NCBI RefSeq assembly: GCF_024168645.1
Contig: NZ_JALJWF010000001.1
Span: 1,293,001-1,357,000, forward strand
Direction of reading: 5' to 3'
Source: Pseudomonas sp. GGS8
GTDB taxonomy: Bacteria; Pseudomonadota; Gammaproteobacteria; Pseudomonadales; Pseudomonadaceae
DNA length: 64,000 bases
The notes under the pieces were generated by a model, which saw only the letters and a program-made list of their open reading frames with translations, made no database searches and was not told where the DNA came from. Positions 7,855 through 18,792 of this stretch are shown in pieces. The position numbers and the translations under genes were made by a program. How positions within the stretch are numbered: the first letter of the stretch is position 1; the number at the start of each line of letters is the position of its first letter.

Positions 7855-9761
7855 CAGCCCAGAACCTCGGCCAGGTTGCCTTTGGATTCCAGCCAGGTCT
7901 TGCGATCACCTGCGCGTTTTTTCGCCAGCAGCATGTCCATCATTTCCGAGGTCTCGGCGAAATCTTCACCCAGCGTCAGTTGCACCAGACGCCGCGTGTT
8001 CGGGTCCATGGTGGTTTCGCGCAACTGCGGCGGGTTCATTTCACCCAGGCCTTTGAATCGGGTGACCTGCGGCTTGCCGCGTTTCTTCTCGGCCACCAAG
8101 CGATCGAGAATGCCATCGCGTTCGGCCTCGTCGAGGGCGTAGTAGATTTCTTTGCCCAAGTCGATGCGGTACAGCGGCGGCATAGCGACGTAGACGTGAC
8201 CGGCATCCACCAACGGGCGGAAATGCTGGACGAACAAGGCGCAAAGCAAGGTTGCGATGTGCAGACCATCGGAGTCGGCGTCGGCGAGGATGCAGATCTT
8301 GCCGTAACGCAACTGGCTCATGTCCGCCGCACCGGGGTCGACACCAATCGCCACAGCGATGTTGTGCACTTCCTGGCTGGCCAGCACTTCGCTGCCGTCG
8401 ACTTCCCAGGTGTTCAGGATCTTGCCGCGCAAAGGCAGGATCGCCTGAAACTCTTTGTCTCGCGCTTGCTTGGCCGAACCACCGGCGGAATCACCTTCCA
8501 CCAGGAACAGTTCGGAACGCATCGGGTCCTGCCCGGCGCAGTCAGCGAGTTTGCCCGGCAATGCCGGCCCTTGGGTGATGCGTTTACGCTCGACCTTCTT
8601 GCTGGCCTTCAGACGGCGGCCGGCGTTGTTGATTGCCAGCTCGGCCAGCAACATGCCGGTTTCCGGGTTGGCGTTAAGCCACAGGCTGAAGGCATCCTTG
8701 ACCACACCGGAAACGAAGGCGGCCGCTTCACGCGATGACAGGCGCTCTTTGGTCTGACCGGAGAATTGCGGTTCCTGCATCTTCATCGACAGCACGAACG
8801 CGATACGCTCCCAGACGTCTTCTGGCGCCAGCTTCACACCACGCGGCAACAGACTGCGGAATTCGCAGAACTCGCGCATGGCATCGAGCAAACCCTGACG
8901 CAGACCATTGACGTGAGTACCGCCCTGGGCGGTCGGGATCAAGTTGACGTAGCTTTCCTGAACGCTGTCGCCACCTTCCGGTAACCACAGCAGCGCCCAG
9001 TCAACCGCTTCCTTGTTACCGGCCAGGCTGCCGCAGAACGGCTCGTCCGGCAGGCGTTCAAATTCGCTGACGGCGTCGACCAGATAGGAGCGCAGACCGT
9101 CTTCGTAATGCCATTCGACTTTTTCGCCGGTGGCCTTGTCTTCAAAACTGACCAGCAACCCCGGGCACAGAACGGCCTTGGCCTTGAGTACGTGCTTGAG
9201 GCGGCTGATGGAGAATTTCGGCGAATCGAAATACTTCGGGTCCGGTGCGAAGAACACGCTGGTGCCGGTATTGCGCTTGCCGACGGTGCCGATGACTTCC
9301 AGCTCGGTTTTCTTGTAACCGTCGGCGAATGTCATCTGGTATTCGTTGCCGTCACGTTTTACACGCACCCGGACTTCGGTCGACAAGGCGTTGACCACGG
9401 AAATACCCACCCCGTGCAAACCGCCGGAAAACTGGTAGTTCTTGTTGGAAAACTTGCCGCCCGCGTGGAGTTTGGTGAGGATCAGCTCGACACCCGACAC
9501 CCCTTCTTCCGGGTGAATGTCCACCGGCATGCCACGGCCGTCATCGCTGACTTCCAGGGAGTGATCGGCGTGCAGGATGACCTGCACCGACGTCGCGTGC
9601 CCGGCCAAGGCTTCATCGACGCTGTTGTCGATGACTTCCTGGGCAAGGTGGTTCGGCCGACTGGTGTCGGTGTACATGCCGGGGCGTTTGCGCACCGGGT
9701 CGAGGCCCGAGAGGACTTCGATGGCGTCTGCGTTATAAGAGCTAGCGCTGGGAGTGGCCAT
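7854..9761 (-). CDS. parE: DNA topoisomerase IV subunit B (ParE)
   Basis: This 635-residue ATPase subunit powers strand passage with ParC. The GHKL ATP site appears as DNSVDEALAG (about residue 45), SDDGRGMPVD (about 70) and GGLHGVGISVVNALS (about 115). The TOPRIM metal site is seen as ELFLVEGDSAGGSAKQ (about 415) and DADSDGLHIATLL (about 495). The start ATG 9761 gives MATPSASSYNADAIEVL, normal for the family, and the length is as expected. It is separated from yqiA by 42 bases and leads directly into the esterase-like, retropepsin-like and parC genes. Confidence 0.98.
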   Translation of the reverse strand: MATPSASSYNADAIEVLSGLDPVRKRPGMYTDTSRPNHLAQEVIDNSVDEALAGHATSVQVILHADHSLEVSDDGRGMPVDIHPEEGVSGVELILTKLHAGGKFSNKNYQFSGGLHGVGISVVNALSTEVRVRVKRDGNEYQMTFADGYKKTELEVIGTVGKRNTGTSVFFAPDPKYFDSPKFSISRLKHVLKAKAVLCPGLLVSFEDKATGEKVEWHYEDGLRSYLVDAVSEFERLPDEPFCGSLAGNKEAVDWALLWLPEGGDSVQESYVNLIPTAQGGTHVNGLRQGLLDAMREFCEFRSLLPRGVKLAPEDVWERIAFVLSMKMQEPQFSGQTKERLSSREAAAFVSGVVKDAFSLWLNANPETGMLLAELAINNAGRRLKASKKVERKRITQGPALPGKLADCAGQDPMRSELFLVEGDSAGGSAKQARDKEFQAILPLRGKILNTWEVDGSEVLASQEVHNIAVAIGVDPGAADMSQLRYGKICILADADSDGLHIATLLCALFVQHFRPLVDAGHVYVAMPPLYRIDLGKEIYYALDEAERDGILDRLVAEKKRGKPQVTRFKGLGEMNPPQLRETTMDPNTRRLVQLTLGEDFAETSEMMDMLLAKKRAGDRKTWLESKGNLAEVLG

Positions 9762-9803
9762 GGGGTCTCGTCGTCAGTGTTCCAGTGAAAAAGAGGCAAG
9801 GAC

Positions 9804-10412
9804 TCACAGTGCTGTGAAATCGATTGCCTGATACAAATCTGCGCCGATGCCGGCAAAACTCAGTATGGCCGGCAGTTGCGCGGCAAAACCCTGGAAACTA
9901 TGGTCGCCGCCGGCCTGAATGCGCAAGGCACAGGCCCGGTAATACTGCTGGGCGAGGCGATAATCCAGCGTTTCATCACCAGTCTGCAACCACACCTGAA
10001 ACCGCTGCGGATCCTGGGGCGCCGGCACTTCCAGCTCGGCCAGGGCCGTCACGTGGTCGTGGGTCATTTCCCAGGTCTCACCGGTATACAGGTTTTTCTG
10101 CGTCCCCAGAAATCCGTCGAACATCCGGTGCGGGCTGACGGCAGGGTTGATTAACAGGGCTTTCAAGCCATGGCGCTCGGCCAAGTGAGTCGCATAGTAG
10201 CCGCCGAGTGAGCTGCCGACCAGCAGTGGCCGCCCCAGCTCGGCAATCGCCTGCTCCAGCTGACCGATGGCCTCGCGAGGATGGTGATGCAAGGCCGGCA
10301 CACGCAACTGATCGCTCAAGCCCTGCCGCTCCATCACATTCATCAACTGACAGGCCTTTTTCGATGCAGGCGCGCTGTTGAAACCGTGGATATAAAGGAT
10401 CGAACCAGACAT
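9804..10412 (-). CDS. yqiA: YqiA-like alpha/beta-hydrolase esterase
   Basis: This 202-residue cytoplasmic hydrolase of the YqiA/UPF0227 family opens with SGSILYIHGFNSAPASKK (oxyanion strand with HGF). It has the nucleophile elbow VGSSLGGYYATHLAE near residue 72 and a late GGDHSFQGFA that supplies the catalytic His. The family is known to hydrolyse short acyl or palmitoyl esters in vitro, but the natural substrate is unclear. Its position between cpdA and parE matches the enteric cpdA-yqiA-parE order. REP elements lie between it and cpdA. Confidence 0.9.
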   Translation of the reverse strand: MSGSILYIHGFNSAPASKKACQLMNVMERQGLSDQLRVPALHHHPREAIGQLEQAIAELGRPLLVGSSLGGYYATHLAERHGLKALLINPAVSPHRMFDGFLGTQKNLYTGETWEMTHDHVTALAELEVPAPQDPQRFQVWLQTGDETLDYRLAQQYYRACALRIQAGGDHSFQGFAAQLPAILSFAGIGADLYQAIDFTAL

Positions 10413-10508
10413 TTGAGCTCCCTGTGCGTCGGGTAAAGAAGGCGGAGTTTACAGGGAGTCGGGGGAATCGGGGATATGCGTGGGATTCATGTTGCCTGAG
10501 CCGACGCC

Positions 10509-10582
10509 ATCGCGGGCAAGCCCGCTCCCACACGGATCTGAGGTGCTCACAAATCCCCTGTGGGAGCGGGCTTGCCCGCGAT
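10509..10582. repeat. paired inverted REP elements
   Basis: Two perfectly inverted 24-base arms (10509-10532 and 10559-10582), with the same sequence as the pair at 3008-3095, lie 26 bases apart. They sit between yqiA and cpdA and could form one long stem in RNA, possibly separating the two genes' expression. Confidence 0.87.
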
Positions 10583-10616
10583 GGCCGCGCCTCGGCCTTT
10601 GAAAATGACAAAGAAA

Positions 10617-11432
10617 TCAGTAGCCGTTGGAACCGTAATCAATCTGGAAATCGAACCCGGTCACGCGCTCAACGCCAGTTTCAAGCTGCCCATCTGGCAA
10701 CAGCCGCAACCACCGATACCCCGGTGCCTGCTCACTCACCTTGAAATCGTCGCTGCCCGGCTCGAACTGGATGCAGGTCGAGGGCGATGCGAGCAGGCGA
10801 ACACCGTTGCGCACTTGATCAACCTCCTGATGAACATGCCCCCAAAGCACCGCACGCACCTGCGGAAATCGATCCAGCACCGCGAACAACGCTTCTGGAT
10901 TGCGCAATCCAATGGGCTCCATCCACGCACACCCGATCGACACCGGATGATGATGGAAGCACACCAGATGATGCCGCTGCGGCGCTTCGCTCAACGAGCG
11001 GGCCAGCAATTGCAATTGCTCATCCTGCAAATACCCCGGCACCGACCCCGGCACCGCCGAATCGAGCAATGTAACCCGCCAGTTGCCGATATCCACCACC
11101 GGCTCCAGCAGCGCACTCTGCACCGCCGCCTCGGCCATGATCCGCGGCTCATCATGATTACCGGGAATCCAGCGCGCCGGGGCATCGATCTGCCGGGTGA
11201 GGTCGCGAAACAGCTGGTATGACTCCAGCGTCCCGTCCTGGGACAGATCGCCAGTGGCAATCATCAGATCGATCTGCGGTTGCTGCTTCAATACCAGCTC
11301 GATCACCTGTTGCAGGCTGTCACGGGTATTCATGCCCAGCAACGTCGCGTCCGCCTCGGCAAACAGATGACTGTCGGAGAGTTGCACCAGCAACGCCGGA
11401 TCGGCGGTGGTCAAAGTGGATACGCTCGGCAA
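10617..11432 (-). CDS. cpdA: 3',5'-cyclic-AMP phosphodiesterase CpdA
   Basis: This 271-residue class III phosphodiesterase hydrolyses cAMP to AMP. Metallophosphatase motifs are in order: LSDSHLF, ATGDLSQDG, PGNHDE, CFHHHPV and LWGHVHQE, giving the dimetal-site residues. I favour a TTG start at 11432 (protein PSVSTLTTADPALL...). A GGGAG ribosome site lies six bases upstream, whereas the longer GTG start at 11456 has no such site and adds residues with no family character. The gene sits in the nudF-yqiB-cpdA-yqiA cluster, the same neighbourhood as in enterics. It sets cAMP levels and so Crp/Vfr activity. Confidence 0.93.
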   Translation of the reverse strand: MPSVSTLTTADPALLVQLSDSHLFAEADATLLGMNTRDSLQQVIELVLKQQPQIDLMIATGDLSQDGTLESYQLFRDLTRQIDAPARWIPGNHDEPRIMAEAAVQSALLEPVVDIGNWRVTLLDSAVPGSVPGYLQDEQLQLLARSLSEAPQRHHLVCFHHHPVSIGCAWMEPIGLRNPEALFAVLDRFPQVRAVLWGHVHQEVDQVRNGVRLLASPSTCIQFEPGSDDFKVSEQAPGYRWLRLLPDGQLETGVERVTGFDFQIDYGSNGY

Positions 11433-11543
11433 GGCGTTCTCCCAGGGCGTGATCACGGGATTGGAAAGTGCCGCAATTATGCTGGGGGACGATCAAAAGA
11501 GGAAACCTGTGAACCTGAAGCAGTTCACAACTACACAGCACTC

Positions 11544-11996
11544 TTAGCGCACAACGGCGTACTCGTGTCCGCAAGCCAGACAATGACTCAGCCATTCCCC
11601 CAGGAACAGATTGAGTTGAGCCTTTTCGTCTGGCTGATGCATCGCGGCGTTCGGGTAAGGATAGATGCCGCGAAAGCGTCGTGCATGTTCGGCGCTGATA
11701 ACTTCGGCCATGCGCGCGTCGTGATACACCTGCACTTCCAGTTGCGGCACCGGCAACCAGGGCAGGCTGTGTTCCTGACGCACTTGCAGGGTGGTGGTGT
11801 ATGGACAGGCTTGCAGCACTTCCAGGGCCAGCACGCCAAGCATCTGATCACCCTGGGTCACGGCAATGCGCCGGGCCGCCGGATCGTTGCGCATGTCCGG
11901 CAGTAGCCGCATCAGGCGCGCGTAGTTGGCCTCGCAAGAAGCTTGCAGCCCCGCGAGGTCGACCCGATAGCGATCGCGCAGCTTGTTTACGACCAT
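11544..11996 (-). CDS. DUF1249 (YqiB-like) protein
   Basis: This 150-residue cytoplasmic protein of the YqiB/DUF1249 family has no known biochemical role. The ATG at 11996 gives MVVNKLRDRYRVDL and overlaps the nudF stop by 10 bases; a longer frame reads into nudF and is not used. Family-like segments are YARLMRLLPDMR near the start and EVQVYHDARMAEVISAEH in the middle. The C-terminus has two cysteines (SHCLACGHE). It lies between nudF and cpdA exactly as in E. coli, so it belongs to this conserved cluster. Confidence 0.88.
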   Translation of the reverse strand: MVVNKLRDRYRVDLAGLQASCEANYARLMRLLPDMRNDPAARRIAVTQGDQMLGVLALEVLQACPYTTTLQVRQEHSLPWLPVPQLEVQVYHDARMAEVISAEHARRFRGIYPYPNAAMHQPDEKAQLNLFLGEWLSHCLACGHEYAVVR

Positions 11997-12604
11997 AACC
12001 CCCTCACTTCCACGCGGTTCAAAGCCAGCCACTGCAAGGCAATGATGCTCGCCGCGTTGGCAATACGTCCGTCGCGCACGGCTTGCAGGGCATCTTCGAA
12101 AGCCCAGACCGTGACGCGAATATCTTCTGCCTCTTCCTCCAGCCCATGCAGGCCGCCAACCCCGGCACTGTCACAACGCCCCAGGTACAAATGCACAAAC
12201 TCGTTACTGCCGCCCGGCGATGGAAAATATTTGGTCATCGGCCAGAGCGCCCCGAATACAAGTCCAGCTTCCTCCTGCGCTTCGCGGTGAGCAACTTCTT
12301 CCGGTATTTCATCCCTGTCGATCAGACCGGCGACCAGTTCGATCAGCCACGGATTGTCGGTCTTGCCCATGGCGCCGACGCGAAACTGCTCGATCAGCAC
12401 CACTTCGTCGCGCTGTGGATCATAAGGCAGCACACACACTGCATCGTGGCGCAAGAACACTTCACGATTGATCTCGCGACTCATGCCGCCGTCGAACAAT
12501 TCGTGGCGCAAGTGCACGCGGTCGAGTTTGTAGAAGCCCTCGTAGCACTTTTCGCGCCGAACGATATCAACGGCGGTCGGAATGGCGTTGGCAAAATCAG
12601 TCAT
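11987..12604 (-). CDS. nudF: ADP-ribose pyrophosphatase NudF
   Basis: This 205-residue Nudix hydrolase cleaves ADP-ribose to AMP and ribose-5-phosphate. The Nudix box GX5EX7REXXEEXG is complete at about residues 92-114 (AGLIDRDE, then REAQEEAGL). The N-terminal part (YKLDRVHLRHELF) and EQFRVGA match the ADP-ribose subfamily, which also recognises the substrate through a dimer. The start ATG 12604 has GAGGA close upstream. It is the first gene of the minus-strand nudF-yqiB-cpdA-yqiA-parE cluster. Confidence 0.95.
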   Translation of the reverse strand: MTDFANAIPTAVDIVRREKCYEGFYKLDRVHLRHELFDGGMSREINREVFLRHDAVCVLPYDPQRDEVVLIEQFRVGAMGKTDNPWLIELVAGLIDRDEIPEEVAHREAQEEAGLVFGALWPMTKYFPSPGGSNEFVHLYLGRCDSAGVGGLHGLEEEAEDIRVTVWAFEDALQAVRDGRIANAASIIALQWLALNRVEVRGLWS

Positions 12605-12833
12605 GACAATCCTCGTTTACTGCAAATCCGTTACGAGGCTCCTTTTTGTTACTTGCAACCTCGACTTCGCGCCATCCTAACGCGCCCGCGATGTTTGATG
12701 CAGCCCCTTTACAGTCAGCGGGATAGACGGTGAGGGCGAAACCAACTCTAATTAGCTTAGTGGCGAACTGACTGCTTCGTTGAGAGTCGAAGCCGGTAAC
12801 TTTTCGCCTTCCCCTGCTTCATTAAGGACGCCC

Positions 12834-13580
12834 ATGTCGCTTTTCAAGATCGCCTCCGTGGCCGCCATCGCCCTGACCCTGGGTGCGTGCCAGAGTCTTT
12901 TCCAGCCCAATTACCGGGCGCCGCTGGAAACCACCCGCGACGCTTCCGAACAGTTGAAACCGGGTTGCACCAACCCTGACTGCCCACTGGTGAACATCGA
13001 TACGCTGCGCTTCCCGGCTGAGCCTGCGCTTGACGGCATCATCGAAAAACGTTTGCTGCAAATGACCCGCACCTCGCCCGACACCCCTGCAGCACCGACG
13101 CTGGCAGCGTATCGCGAGCAGTTTTTGAACAGCGCCGAACCGCGCTACAGCAGCTACTTGCAAGCCAAGGTACGTGAGCAGCATGACGGCTTGGTGATCA
13201 TTGAATTGTCCAGCTACCTGGACAACGGCGGTGCCCATGGCACGCCGGGCCGCGGCTTCATCAACTACTCGCGTCAGCAGCATAAGGTGCTGACGCTATC
13301 GGACATGGTGATCCCGGGGCAGGAAGAAGCGTTCTGGAAAGCGGCCCAAGTGGCGCACAACAGCTGGTTGATCAGCACCAAACTCGATCAGGAGCCGGAG
13401 TTCGTCAAGAGCTGGCCCTTCGTGAAAACCCAGAACGTGGCGCTGACCTACGGCGGGGTGATCCTCAAGTACGAAGTGAGCACCCTCGCGCCTTACGCGC
13501 TGGGCCACGTCGAACTGAAGATCCCCTACCCACGCCTGAACGGCATTCTCAAGCCTGAGCTGTTTCCCGGCCGTAGCTGA
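12834..13580 (+). CDS. RsiV-family (DUF3298) lipoprotein
   Basis: This 248-residue lipoprotein starts at ATG 12834 with an AAGGA ribosome site. It has a signal ending in LTLGACQSLF (lipidated Cys about residue 19). The mature part contains PdaC/RsiV-like features: a DUF4163-type segment (KVREQHDGLVIIELSSYLDNGGAHG) and a C-terminal DUF3298-type segment (FVKTQNVALTYGGVILKYEVSTLAPYALGH, ending near LKIPYP). RsiV proteins in Gram-positives sense lysozyme, but here no sigma factor gene is nearby, so it is probably a stand-alone envelope protein. Its last 32 bases overlap the convergent cytX gene. Confidence 0.85.
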   Translation: MSLFKIASVAAIALTLGACQSLFQPNYRAPLETTRDASEQLKPGCTNPDCPLVNIDTLRFPAEPALDGIIEKRLLQMTRTSPDTPAAPTLAAYREQFLNSAEPRYSSYLQAKVREQHDGLVIIELSSYLDNGGAHGTPGRGFINYSRQQHKVLTLSDMVIPGQEEAFWKAAQVAHNSWLISTKLDQEPEFVKSWPFVKTQNVALTYGGVILKYEVSTLAPYALGHVELKIPYPRLNGILKPELFPGRS

Positions 13581-14841
13581 AGGCTCGACCGAGCAGCAGT
13601 TGCAGCAGCCCTGCCAGTACCAGAGACGGCAGGGTTGCGCCAATGTCCGGATAGAGATTGGCCAGCAAGTGATAGGTGCTCACCCCGCCCAACCAGGCGA
13701 GCAACGCCGGCCAGCGCAAGGCAGCCGATGCCACACGAGCACTGCGTTTGCGCAGGATGAAGTGGTCCACCAGCACCACACCGAACAGCGGTGCAAACAC
13801 CGAACCGATCAGCAGCAGAAAATTCTGGTACTGGGCCAATGGCGCCAGGCAAGCGATCAGCGTGCAGATCACACCGATGGCCAAGGCCAGATGTTCGACT
13901 TTCAAACGCAGCAGAATCCCGCTGGACACCGCCGCCGAATGAATATCGGCAAAAGCATTTTCTGATTCATCCAACAGAATCAGCAGCAGCGGAATCCCCA
14001 GGCCCGCACCGGCCAGCGCCAACAGCAAGGCATTCACTTCACCGCTCGGCGCGAACGCCAGGGTGTACGCCACGCCCAGGCTCATCAGCCAGAAGTTACC
14101 GATAAAGAAACCCAACGCCGTACCGCCGAACACATTCTTCGCACGCTTGCCGAAGCGTGAGTAGTCGGCAATCAGCGGCAGCCAGGACAGCGGCATCGCG
14201 ATCGCAATGTCGAAGCCCACGGCGAACGGCATCGAACCATCACCGGCCTGCGCCCACAACGCTGCCAGATCGGCCTTGGCGAACAGGTTCCAGGTCAGCC
14301 AGATGCACGCGGCCAGCAACAGCCAGATGCCCCACTTGCGCAGGATCTTGCGCACGAAAGTCAGCGGGCCGCTGACCGCCAGCAAGGTGGCCAGCGCACC
14401 GAAGAACAGCGTCCATAGCAGCGGATTCGACCACAGGCTGCCCTCGCTGAATGCACGGGCGCCGAGCAGGCTGGCGGCGTCGCGCATCACGATGATTTCG
14501 AACGAACCCCAACCGATCAGTTGCAGCAGATTAAGCACCGCCGGAAGGCTCGCGCCTTTTGCACCGAGGCTGAGTTTGAGTGCGGCCATCGCCGACAGGC
14601 CGGTGTCACTGCCGATCACACCGACAGCGGCCAGTAACAGCACACCAACCAGCGTGCCGAGAAAAATCGCCAGCAATGAGCCGGACAGGCCCAGACCCGG
14701 AGCGAGCAGCGCGCCGGTCTGCAACACCATCAGGCCGATGCCGAGGGAGAACCACAGGGAAAACAGATCACGGCCGCCGAAGACACGTTTGTCGGTCGGC
14801 ACCGCGGTATCCGGGGAGTAAGTGCTGGGTTGAATGCTCAA
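13549..14841 (-). CDS. cytX: hydroxymethylpyrimidine transporter CytX
   Basis: This 430-residue membrane protein of the nucleobase:cation symporter-1 family has about 12 hydrophobic segments. It resembles CytX, the predicted transporter of the thiamine pyrimidine precursor HMP. The N-terminal motif FSLWFSLGIGLMVLQTG and the SWLPLIADYSRFGK loop (about residue 215) are typical of NCS1 permeases. A TTG start is used, which gives MSIQPSTYSP. The transporter role fits its place next to thiC, which makes HMP phosphate. It has no riboswitch of its own, so it may be read through from thiC across the hairpins at 14885-14922. Its end overlaps the convergent lipoprotein gene. Confidence 0.88.
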   Translation of the reverse strand: MSIQPSTYSPDTAVPTDKRVFGGRDLFSLWFSLGIGLMVLQTGALLAPGLGLSGSLLAIFLGTLVGVLLLAAVGVIGSDTGLSAMAALKLSLGAKGASLPAVLNLLQLIGWGSFEIIVMRDAASLLGARAFSEGSLWSNPLLWTLFFGALATLLAVSGPLTFVRKILRKWGIWLLLAACIWLTWNLFAKADLAALWAQAGDGSMPFAVGFDIAIAMPLSWLPLIADYSRFGKRAKNVFGGTALGFFIGNFWLMSLGVAYTLAFAPSGEVNALLLALAGAGLGIPLLLILLDESENAFADIHSAAVSSGILLRLKVEHLALAIGVICTLIACLAPLAQYQNFLLLIGSVFAPLFGVVLVDHFILRKRSARVASAALRWPALLAWLGGVSTYHLLANLYPDIGATLPSLVLAGLLQLLLGRAFSYGRETAQA

Positions 14842-14884
14842 GGGGTGTTATCTCAGAGGAACATTTGTTGTTTTTTTGATCGCT

Positions 14885-14922
14885 ATCGCGAGCAAGCCCG
14901 CGATGGGGCCCTCTCAGGCCCC
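14885..14922 (-). terminator. double hairpin after thiC (REP remnant plus GC stem)
   Basis: GGGGCC/GGCCCC (14905-14910 with 14917-14922) is followed on the minus strand by ATCGCG/CGCGAT around a degenerate REP core (14885-14904) and then a T/A-rich tract. It lies between the thiC stop and cytX and could partly terminate thiC transcripts. Confidence 0.5.
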
Positions 14923-14938
14923 GACCTTTCGGATCAGA

Positions 14939-17098
<2,160 letters not shown>

Positions 17099-17104
17099 TC
17101 GGCC

Positions 17105-17134
17105 AGTCTAGACATAACCGGCAAAGAACGCCAA
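17105..17134 (-). promoter_or_regulatory. candidate promoter for the thiC leader
   Basis: On the minus strand TTGGCG (17129-17134) and TAGACT (17105-17110) are 18 bases apart. The predicted start falls directly at the 5' edge of the riboswitch aptamer, which supports the call. Confidence 0.5.
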
Positions 17135-17292
17135 TACCGCGGTAAACACCATGATGAATGGCGCAATTAGCGGATTGTTGTCGTACGTACGTGCAACTAC
17201 ACTCGCTACGCCGCGCCGCGCCTTGACGCTGCAGGGCGCCGCGCCGTAGCCTTGGCGCTCAAATTATCAGCGTAATTTTTAGGGATGGCCTC

Positions 17293-18735
17293 ATGCTGCG
17301 CAAACTCTCACTGGCCCTTGCCGTGTCTTGTGCGTCCAATGGAATGGCTTGGGCAGCAGAAGCGCCCTTATCGACCAAGACCGACCTGGTCAGCGTCTAT
17401 CAGGAAGCGGTGGATAACAACGCCGATATTGCCGCCGCCCGTGCCCAATACGGCGCCCAGAAGGAAGTCGTACCTCAGGCCCGCGCCGGGCTGCTGCCCA
17501 ACCTGTCGGCCGGTGCCGATATGAACAACACCCGTACCGCGCTCGATCAGCCATCGGTGACCTCGACCCGCAGCGGCACGGTGTATCAGGCAACCCTGTC
17601 ACAACCGATTTTCCGCGCCGACCGCTGGTTCCAGTTCCAGGCCGCCAAGGACGTCAACGAACAGGCCGCCTTGCAACTCTCGGCCACCGAACAGAACCTG
17701 ATCCTGCAAAGTGCCGAAAGCTACTTCAACGTGCTGCGCAGCCAGGACAACCTGGCCTCGACCAAGGCCGAAGAAGCAGCGTTCAAACGCCAGCTCGACC
17801 AGTCCAACGAGCGCTTCGACGTCGGCCTGTCGGACAAGACCGATGTGCTGCAATCCCAGGCCAGTTACGACACGGCGCGGGCCAACCGGATTCTTGCTCA
17901 ACGTCAGGTGGATGACGCGTTCGAAGCACTGATCACCCTGACCAACCGTCAGTACAACTCGATTCAGGGCATTGTCCACACCTTGCCGATCCTGCCGCCG
18001 GCGCCAAACGACGCCAAGGCTTGGGTCGATACCGCTGCCAAACAGAACCTGAACTTGCTGGCCAGCAACTACGCGGTGAGCGCCGCCGAAGAAACCCTCA
18101 AGCAGCGCAAGGCCGGGCATGCGCCCACTCTGGATGCAGTCGCGCAATACAAGAAAGGTGACAACGACGCCCTCGGCTTTACCAACCCGAGCGCGACCGG
18201 CGTGCGTTACGGCGGCGATGTGGAACAACGCACCGTCGGCCTGCAATTGAGCATTCCGATCTACAGCGGCGGGCTCACCAGCTCCCAGGTGCGTGAGTCT
18301 TATTCACGGCTGGATCAAACGGAACAACAACGTGAAGCCCTGCGTCGCCAGGTCGTGGAAAACACCCGCAACCTGCACCGCGCCGTCAACACCGACGTTG
18401 AGCAGGTGCAGGCACGTCGGCAGTCGATCATTTCCAACCAGAGTGCAGTGGAGGCAACCGAAATCGGTTATCAGGTGGGGACGCGCAACATCGTCGACGT
18501 ACTCGATGCCCAGCGTCAGCTCTACACCTCGGTGCGCAACTACAACAACACGCGCTACGACTACATCCTCGACAATCTGCGCCTGAAGCAGGCCGCCGGC
18601 ACTTTGAACCCGGGGGATTTGCAGGACCTGACGCGTTATCTCAAAGCCGACTACAACCCGGACAAGGACTTCTTGCCGCCGGATCTGGCGAAGGCTGCGG
18701 CGGAGCAGTTACGAGCTAATCCCGCTCATCAATAA
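17293..18735 (+). CDS. tolC: outer-membrane channel protein TolC
   Basis: This 480-residue outer-membrane efflux protein forms the channel used by tripartite pumps and type I secretion. A signal peptide (MLRKLSLALAVSC...GMAWA) precedes the mature sequence AEAPLSTKTDL. Two OEP repeats are visible: the first around ARAQYGAQKEVVPQARAGLLPNLSAG, the second around YAVSAAEETLKQRKAGHAPTLDAVAQY. Each is followed by strand residues, with long Gln/Ala-rich helices between (about 110-200 and 320-400). VGTRNIVDVLDAQRQLYT near residue 395 is the classic late OEP motif. It is monocistronic with a palindromic hairpin right after its stop. Neighbouring envelope genes (waaA, msbA) fit an outer-membrane context. 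Confidence 0.96.
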   Translation: MLRKLSLALAVSCASNGMAWAAEAPLSTKTDLVSVYQEAVDNNADIAAARAQYGAQKEVVPQARAGLLPNLSAGADMNNTRTALDQPSVTSTRSGTVYQATLSQPIFRADRWFQFQAAKDVNEQAALQLSATEQNLILQSAESYFNVLRSQDNLASTKAEEAAFKRQLDQSNERFDVGLSDKTDVLQSQASYDTARANRILAQRQVDDAFEALITLTNRQYNSIQGIVHTLPILPPAPNDAKAWVDTAAKQNLNLLASNYAVSAAEETLKQRKAGHAPTLDAVAQYKKGDNDALGFTNPSATGVRYGGDVEQRTVGLQLSIPIYSGGLTSSQVRESYSRLDQTEQQREALRRQVVENTRNLHRAVNTDVEQVQARRQSIISNQSAVEATEIGYQVGTRNIVDVLDAQRQLYTSVRNYNNTRYDYILDNLRLKQAAGTLNPGDLQDLTRYLKADYNPDKDFLPPDLAKAAAEQLRANPAHQ

Positions 18736-18744
18736 AAGGTAAAC

Positions 18745-18774
18745 CTGTGGAGAGGGAGCTTGCTCCCTCGCCAC
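18745..18774. repeat. palindromic repeat, probable bidirectional terminator
   Basis: GAGGGAGC and GCTCCCTC (18752-18759, 18762-18769) form a stem with a two-base spacer inside the larger CTGTGG...CCAC frame. The same element recurs at 46336-46365 and in pairs at 60883-61015. It lies between convergent tolC and waaA. Confidence 0.65.
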
Positions 18775-18792
18775 CATGGGTGGGTGACAAAC

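Noticed and set aside
12780..12833. Longer start for the RsiV-like lipoprotein
   Set aside because: The TTG at 12780 would add 18 residues before a good lipoprotein signal; ATG 12834 with AAGGA is better.
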